Shown here: positions 50,656-54,884 of the stretch, in pieces
How the letters are laid out: each line of letters starts with the position of its first letter
Position numbering within the stretch: the stretch's first letter is position 1
Source: Deltaproteobacteria bacterium
GTDB taxonomy: Bacteria; Bdellovibrionota_B; Oligoflexia; Oligoflexales; Bog-1112
Reading direction: 5' to 3'
DNA: 54,884 nt
Assembly (NCBI GenBank): GCA_023250635.1
Contig: JAHFAI010000003.1
Location: forward strand, 32,515 to 87,398
Made by a program: the position numbers and the translations under genes
The notes under the pieces: model-generated
Told to the model about the DNA's origin: nothing
Database searches by the model: none
Seen by the model: the letters and a program-made list of their open reading frames with translations, nothing else

Positions 50656-53085
50656 TTGGCGAATTTTCGTTTAGCGGTTCTCTGTGGCGGCCCCTCTCAG
50701 GAGCGAGGAATATCTCTCAATTCAGCCCGCTCGCTCCTCGACCATTTAAGCCCCCAGGGGCTGGAAATAACTGCTATTTATGTGGACCTGCAGCTAAATT
50801 TCTTTGCTCTCTCTTCAGCTCAGCTCTATTCCAATACCCCCGCGGATTTTGATTTTAAGTTGAAACAACTCGCTGAGCCCTTAAGCCGCGAAGAGCTCCG
50901 GAGACGTTTGCAAGCCGTTGATCTGGTGTTTCCGGCTATACATGGCAGCTTTGGCGAGGACGGAGAATTACAAAGCCTACTTGAAAGCTGGCAGATCCCT
51001 TTTGTCGGCTCATCAGCTAAAGCCTGTCGAGCCATGTATTTTAAGGATCGAGCTACCCAAGCTCTACAAGCGGGCGGCTTCTTCACCCTCAGATCCTTGG
51101 TACTTAAAGCAGGAGAAACCGCAATTGCGGCAAGCCTTGCCCGTTTTTTTGCCGAGCTCCCTTCCCCACAAGCCGTGGTTAAACCGGTGGCCGGAGGCTC
51201 GTCCCTGGGAGTAAGCGCCGTTACTTCACCCGCAGCGGCTGAAGCAGCAGTTGCCAAACTCTTTGCCGATGGTCAGCCGGCGGTGCTCGTTGAGCCTTTT
51301 TGCCGCGGACGTGAATTTACGGTTCTGGTAAGCACCGATAAACATGGCGCGCCTCTTGCCTTTGTTCCCAGCGAAATCGAAATTAGCTATGCGAATAATC
51401 AGATTTTTGACTATCGACGCAAATATTTACCTACGAATAATACCGCGTATCATACGCCTCCGCGTTTTAGTTTAAGCGAAATCCAAGCCATCCAAAAACA
51501 AGCTGAGGATATTTTTAAGCTCTTTGCTATGGATGATTTTGCCCGCCTCGATGGCTGGCGTCTTGACAGCGGTGAGCTTATTTTCACCGATTTTAACCCA
51601 ATCAGCGGCATGGAACAAAATAGCTTTTTGTTTCGCCAAGCAGCCGTCGCTGGCATGAGCCATGCTGAGGTTTTACTGTATATAATTGCCACCGCCTGTC
51701 GACGGCATAAGCTGTCGTTTACACCGCAGCGAGCCCCTTTACCGAAAAATCGTTTTCCCGTCTACGTCTTGTTTGGCGGTAACACTGCTGAGCGCCAAGT
51801 CTCCTTGATGAGTGGCACCAATGTCTGGCTCAAATTACGCAATTCCGAGCACTTTTCTCCCCAGCCCTTCCTCCTGGACAAGAACTCAAACTTCTGGGAA
51901 TTGCCTTATGCATACGCCCTTAATCATACGGTGGAAGAGATTTTTGCTAACTGTACTGAAGGAGCTACGCAGCAAGTTAAAACTGCTACCCTGGTGAGTA
52001 TGCTCCGCAAAAAACTAGGAATTCAGCTTAACAGCGAAGCTGATGGGGAGATCCTGCAAGCCCACCGCTATAGCTTTGAGGAATTAATCGCCAAAGCCCA
52101 GCACCATGGTGCCTATCTATTTCTTGCCTTTCACGGGGGCGAAGGAGAAGACGGCACCCTGCAAGGCAAGCTCCAAGCTGCGGGACTCTGCTTTAACGGA
52201 TCCCACGCCAAGGCCTCCGCTTTGTGCATGGATAAGCATGCAACGGCTGCAGTACTCAATGCAGCTCATAATCCCCAGATATTTGCCTTAGAAAAAGAAC
52301 TTATAAATAGGGAGGAAATGGCCACCCTCCAGGAACTGGAAGCAGCCCAGCACAAATGGCACTATCTGGAAGAGCGTCTGGGCAGTAAACACTTTGTTAT
52401 AAAACCCAGCGCTGATGGCTGCTCTGCGGGGATCGTTCGCCTAAGCACGGCCAGGGACCTTGCTACTTACGCCTCCCTCTTAGCAAGCGGAGCTGCTTTG
52501 ATACCAGCAGGGACCTTTGCTTATCAAACAGAAATGATCGAGATGTCCACCACCCCCATGCCCTATATGGTAGAAGCATTTATCGTTACCGATGGTTTAA
52601 CGATCAAGGGGACACATCTGCTCCATCAAGAACGAGAAGGCTGGCTCGAGTTGACGGTGGGCATCCTCGAGGCTCAGGGCAGGTATCATGCGCTGCAGCC
52701 AAGCATAACCATCGCTGAAGGCGCTGTTTTAAGTTTAGAAGAAAAATTTCAGGGAGGAACGGGGGTGAATATCACCCCACCTTCGACCGAGTTGCTTGAT
52801 CAGATGCAAGTGGCCAGCATTCGCCGCGGAATCGAAGGGGTAGCCGAGGCCTTGGGCATTGCCAATTATGCCCGAATCGATATTTTTTATAACCGTCGAA
52901 CCAACAAAATGGTGGTTATTGAAGCGAATTCTTTGCCGGGCCTCACTCCCTCTACCGTAATCTTTCATCAGGGACTTGCCGAACAGCCAGCTCTTAATCC
53001 CTTGCAGTTGCTTGAACACCTCATTAGCACGAGCAGATCACCAACACTTACCACAACTCGAGGCGAAGACCGGGCACCCGAATAA
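50656..53085 (+). CDS. ddl: Tandem double D-alanine--D-alanine ligase
   Basis: 809 residues, about twice the normal Ddl. Module 1 (~4-355): CGGPSQERGISL, HGSFGEDGELQ, KPVAGGSSLG, and FTDFNPISGM at the C-terminal site. Module 2 (~367-790): FGGNTAERQVSL, HGGEGEDGTLQ, KPSADGCSAG, VIEANSLPGLT. Module 2 is canonical at the catalytic end; module 1 has Asp for the metal-binding Glu in ExN. Module 2 has ~80 extra residues after its start. Two copies fused may make D-Ala-D-Ala alone or with another acceptor. TTG start with GGGAG at 7 bp. Confidence 0.88.
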   Translation: MANFRLAVLCGGPSQERGISLNSARSLLDHLSPQGLEITAIYVDLQLNFFALSSAQLYSNTPADFDFKLKQLAEPLSREELRRRLQAVDLVFPAIHGSFGEDGELQSLLESWQIPFVGSSAKACRAMYFKDRATQALQAGGFFTLRSLVLKAGETAIAASLARFFAELPSPQAVVKPVAGGSSLGVSAVTSPAAAEAAVAKLFADGQPAVLVEPFCRGREFTVLVSTDKHGAPLAFVPSEIEISYANNQIFDYRRKYLPTNNTAYHTPPRFSLSEIQAIQKQAEDIFKLFAMDDFARLDGWRLDSGELIFTDFNPISGMEQNSFLFRQAAVAGMSHAEVLLYIIATACRRHKLSFTPQRAPLPKNRFPVYVLFGGNTAERQVSLMSGTNVWLKLRNSEHFSPQPFLLDKNSNFWELPYAYALNHTVEEIFANCTEGATQQVKTATLVSMLRKKLGIQLNSEADGEILQAHRYSFEELIAKAQHHGAYLFLAFHGGEGEDGTLQGKLQAAGLCFNGSHAKASALCMDKHATAAVLNAAHNPQIFALEKELINREEMATLQELEAAQHKWHYLEERLGSKHFVIKPSADGCSAGIVRLSTARDLATYASLLASGAALIPAGTFAYQTEMIEMSTTPMPYMVEAFIVTDGLTIKGTHLLHQEREGWLELTVGILEAQGRYHALQPSITIAEGAVLSLEEKFQGGTGVNITPPSTELLDQMQVASIRRGIEGVAEALGIANYARIDIFYNRRTNKMVVIEANSLPGLTPSTVIFHQGLAEQPALNPLQLLEHLISTSRSPTLTTTRGEDRAPE

Positions 53086-53455
53086 ACTCACGAGTATTCC
53101 TCGTTACCACCGTAACATCACGGGCAAGGGCTATACTCGCAATTAAAATATCATTCAAGCCGATAGGGTGGCCTGCAGCTCGCAAGGTTGCATGGATAAG
53201 ACCGTAGTGTTCTGCCGCACGGTCATCAAAAGTAAAACTCTCAAAATGTGAAAAAAATCCTGCCAAAATCTGCAGATTTTTATGGACCCATTGGCTTTTC
53301 CGAGCCCCGTAAAGCAGCTCGGCTTTAACGACACTACAGAGTGCAATTTCGTGGGAAGGAATTTCGGCAAGCTTCACACGTACAGCTGGATCATTACGAT
53401 GTAGGAAGGCAATGCAAACATTGGTATCCAAAAGAAATTTTATTCCGCTTGCCAC
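53048..53455 (-). CDS. vapC: PIN-domain toxin VapC
   Basis: 135 residues. LLDTNVCIAFL has the first Asp, KAELLYGA the Glu, LNDILIASIAL the third acidic residue, and VTRNTREF the fourth region. An RNase cutting tRNA or rRNA when free of antitoxin. GTG start 2 bp after the vapB stop. Overlaps ddl tail-to-tail by 38 bp. Confidence 0.9.
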   Translation of the reverse strand: MASGIKFLLDTNVCIAFLHRNDPAVRVKLAEIPSHEIALCSVVKAELLYGARKSQWVHKNLQILAGFFSHFESFTFDDRAAEHYGLIHATLRAAGHPIGLNDILIASIALARDVTVVTRNTREFIRVPGLRLELW

Positions 53456-53457
53456 GA

Positions 53458-53685
53458 TTAATCCTCTCGCTCCTGCGGCGCTCCCCGTTCAAGCTCAGCA
53501 AATTCCCCCTGCCATGCCCCTCCCAAAGAAAGAAGCTGGCTATTGATCAGGCTTTTAGGTTTTTCATCCATAGTTTGTTTCACCAGTTCGGCGACATAAG
53601 AAGATATACTCATCTTCTTTTTTTTCGCGGCTTCTTTGATTTTTTTCTCTATTTTTTCAGGTACATAAAAATTTAGTTGCGACAT
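53458..53685 (-). CDS. vapB: Ribbon-helix-helix antitoxin VapB
   Basis: 75 residues. MSQLNFYVPEKIEKKIKE is an RHH beta strand and first helix (with SISSYVAELVKQTM next), and the C-terminus is acidic (ERGAPQERED), as in type II antitoxins that block PIN toxins. The ATG at 53685 has GAGG at 6 bp. It precedes vapC by 2 bp. Confidence 0.88.
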   Translation of the reverse strand: MSQLNFYVPEKIEKKIKEAAKKKKMSISSYVAELVKQTMDEKPKSLINSQLLSLGGAWQGEFAELERGAPQERED

Positions 53686-53708
53686 CACCCACCTCTTAAC
53701 CTATAGAG

Positions 53709-53737
53709 AATATACTTGGCATACTTGCATAAGTCAA
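53709..53737 (-). promoter_or_regulatory. vapBC promoter and operator
   Basis: On the minus strand TTGACT (53732-53737) and TATATT (53709-53714) are 17 bp apart. CAAGTAT occurs twice in tandem (9-bp period) in the spacer and -10 area, a plausible RHH operator allowing VapBC to repress itself. Confidence 0.7.
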
Positions 53738-53807
53738 GGGCGTGTTCCGTAGTAGCCTATCAATCCCCCAAACCCTTGTGCCCCATCCCTATTGGATTTA
53801 TATACCA

Positions 53808-53954
53808 ATGATAAGCTATGGAAATCTTGACCTTCTTGGAATTACCATTCAGGTAATTGACGAAATGCCGAAAGGATCTACAATCCTTGTTGATCAGCTG
53901 GCGCGAAAGCGCCAGCGCCTGATTAAAGGCAGAAATCATGAAAAAAAATACTAA
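53808..53954 (+). CDS. Possible small protein
   Basis: A 48-residue reading frame from the ATG at 53808, with ISYGNLDLLGITIQVIDEM and PKGSTILVDQLARKRQRL, resembling ordinary protein. There is no ribosome-binding site, and a GC-rich hairpin lies within its coding part. It overlaps the next gene by 17 bp. It may be part of a degraded gene. Confidence 0.3.
   Translation: MISYGNLDLLGITIQVIDEMPKGSTILVDQLARKRQRLIKGRNHEKKY
53897..53919 (-). repeat. GC-rich hairpin repeat, copy 2
   Basis: GCTGGCGCGAAAGCGCCAGC plus GCC, an 8-bp stem with GAAA loop. It is the reverse complement of 4837-4859 over 23 bp. Here it lies at the 5' side of the frameshifted exported-protein gene. Confidence 0.75.
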
Positions 53955-54512
53955 AGTATCTTTTAAGCAACCTCGGATAATTTTATTTTTTTGGTTATGG
54001 GCAACTCTTGTTGTGCCACTTAATCTATTTGCTGGCGAAATTCGCTTCATAAGAGAACAAAGTCCAGAATGGAAACGCTATAAAGATCTCGTCTCTGACA
54101 CTGGCCTATCAGGAAGGGATAATCCTTGGCTCGGACTTAAAGGTCGATTAATTGGGTTTTGCCAGCTATTGATAAAGCAGAAAAAGATTATCCACTTCTT
54201 CAAATTGATATTTTACTCACCGAAATAGACAGACGTGAAATGCTGTATTTGTGGATTTATAACAGTCTTGTCAGGAACAAACTCGACAAATCTTTGATAG
54301 CGCTGCGAGATCAGGCGTTGGCAGATCTCAAAAAATTAAGTGATGCTGATTTAGAAAATGATAACGAAGTTATTAAACTGTTAAGCGACCATCGGTTTAG
54401 GAGCATACGATTAGCTGATAATATGATTGAAAAAAGTCGTCTCTATCCATTTTTTAACAAGGAATTTTTTGCCCTCGAAATAAAGCTAAGACGAAGCCAT
54501 TCCTCCCATTAG
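53938..54512 (+). pseudogene. Exported-protein gene with a frameshift
   Basis: The first frame (from ATG 53938) encodes a signal peptide (IILFFWLWATLVVPLNLFAG) and about 45 mature residues to LGLKG. Near 54139-54143 (AAAGG) coding moves to another frame that continues SINWVLPAIDKAEKDYPLLQ to a stop at 54512. One extra A in the A-run would restore a single ~190-residue protein. The second part looks normal: IDILLTEIDRREMLYLWIYN, soluble and helical. Either a recent mutation, a sequencing error or, less likely, programmed shifting. I recognise no family. Confidence 0.6.
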
Positions 54513-54834
54513 CTCAACTTTTGCTAAGTTCAGTGAAGAGGACGGCTATTTCGCCGGGGCTCGAGAGGCACTATGATTGATGGCTTTGGAAACTGCCATT
54601 TCCCATGAGAAGTAACAAGTTTAGCCGTGCCATAAACAAAACCCTTGTAGCGCTCCGCTGGTCAGCGCGGTAGTAGCCCGGGTTTTTCGCAACTTACCCA
54701 CAAAAACTGCGGAAGAGCCAAATTTAATTTCCCATGGTTGACTGAAATGAGGAATTTATCTATATTACTGGAGAGTGCCGAGTTTTTCTAAGCTGCTTTT
54801 GCTAGCGGGCCTTGACGGGAAGCATCGATTTTTT
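54513..54834. other. Intergenic region without a clear gene
   Basis: No reading frame here looks convincing. It contains a short GC-rich hairpin near 54652-54671 (CGCTCCGCTGGTCAGCG) and the 37-bp repeat copy at 54694-54730. Confidence 0.6.
54694..54730 (+). repeat. 37-bp dispersed repeat, copy B
   Basis: TTACCCACAAAAACTGCGG then AAGAGCCAAATTTAATTT. It matches 48618-48654 except for about three bases. Confidence 0.8.
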
Positions 54835-54884
54835 TTAGCAGGAATTTTCTCCAATCCAGTGCTGATCCAGTTGCTCGAAGAAAA
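54835..54884 (-). CDS. Possible C-terminal end of a minus-strand gene
   Basis: Reading from the window edge on the minus strand gives FFEQLDQHWIGENSC then TAA at 54835-54837. Fifteen residues are too few to identify. It could be the end of a gene that continues outside the window. Confidence 0.25.
   Translation of the reverse strand, partial: FFEQLDQHWIGENSC

Noticed and set aside
54139-54143. Programmed -1 frameshift in the exported-protein gene
   Set aside because: The site (CTT AAA GG) is not a standard X XXY YYZ slippery heptamer and there is no strong downstream structure; a base loss or read error is simpler.

Overview
The window is a dense, Gram-negative chromosomal segment. Heptose/Kdo genes (hldE, waaA, waaF), System I cytochrome c maturation, nagZ, a TolC-like protein and a membrane EtfD/FadF-type iron-sulfur protein indicate an outer-membrane, respiring bacterium. 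A DUF1844 protein, several Fis-type regulators, a sigma-54-like promoter and the EtfD-type protein point to the former Deltaproteobacteria (Desulfobacterota, Myxococcota, Bdellovibrionota or SAR324). That placement is inference; no rRNA or marker phylogeny is available here.

Layout. 1-4525: a dispersed hairpin repeat, yjdM, a hotdog thioesterase, an RNHCP protein, two exported proteins of unknown function and a CcmG/TlpA-like thioredoxin. 4526-8748: stacked inverted repeats, then a minus-strand run read khpA-nagZ-ccmA-ccmB-ccmC-ccmD-ccmE; ccmD is only 43 codons. 8888-14691: hpt, a zinc-ribbon protein behind a near-consensus promoter, GTP-type PEP carboxykinase, a class III aminotransferase and a NarL-type regulator. 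14970-21777: a Ste24 protease, a LexA-like repressor with a damaged self-cleavage site, lon, a DnaJ fragment without J domain, grpE and a Fis-like regulator. 21792-26222: a housekeeping run prs-rplY-pth-rpsF-rplI-dnaB, headed by tRNA-Gln. 26278-33065: a candidate structured RNA, a CDK-like kinase, DUF1844, tRNA-Leu, def, rpe, hutH, rhomboid and HU. 33147-36308: dCMP deaminase, ribD, hldE. 36439-43547: a sigma-54-like promoter, a degenerate bEBP, the EtfD-type protein, rng, waaA and waaF. 43595-47421: a chemosensory operon (CheX-GGDEF, CheA, CheW, CheY). 47632-54884: unknown exported proteins, a TolC-like protein, truncated haemoglobin, a tandem double D-Ala-D-Ala ligase, vapBC, a frameshifted exported-protein gene and repeat-rich DNA.

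Most worth following up: (1) a dispersed ~122-bp hairpin repeat, three copies, with a conserved GC-rich core, a compensated core stem and arms that differ in sequence between copies yet stay self-complementary; (2) a CDK-like (CMGC) kinase with a PSTAIRE-like helix and a C-terminal region with a cyclin-box-like pattern; (3) a LexA-like repressor in which the catalytic lysine is Met and the cleavage-site Ala is Glu; (4) a bEBP without GAFTGA, behind a sigma-54-type promoter; (5) a fused tandem Ddl; (6) a grpE neighbour encoding only a DnaJ C-terminal domain; (7) a 95-nt three-way-junction-like element upstream of the kinase. All functional statements come from reading motifs by eye; no database search was run.
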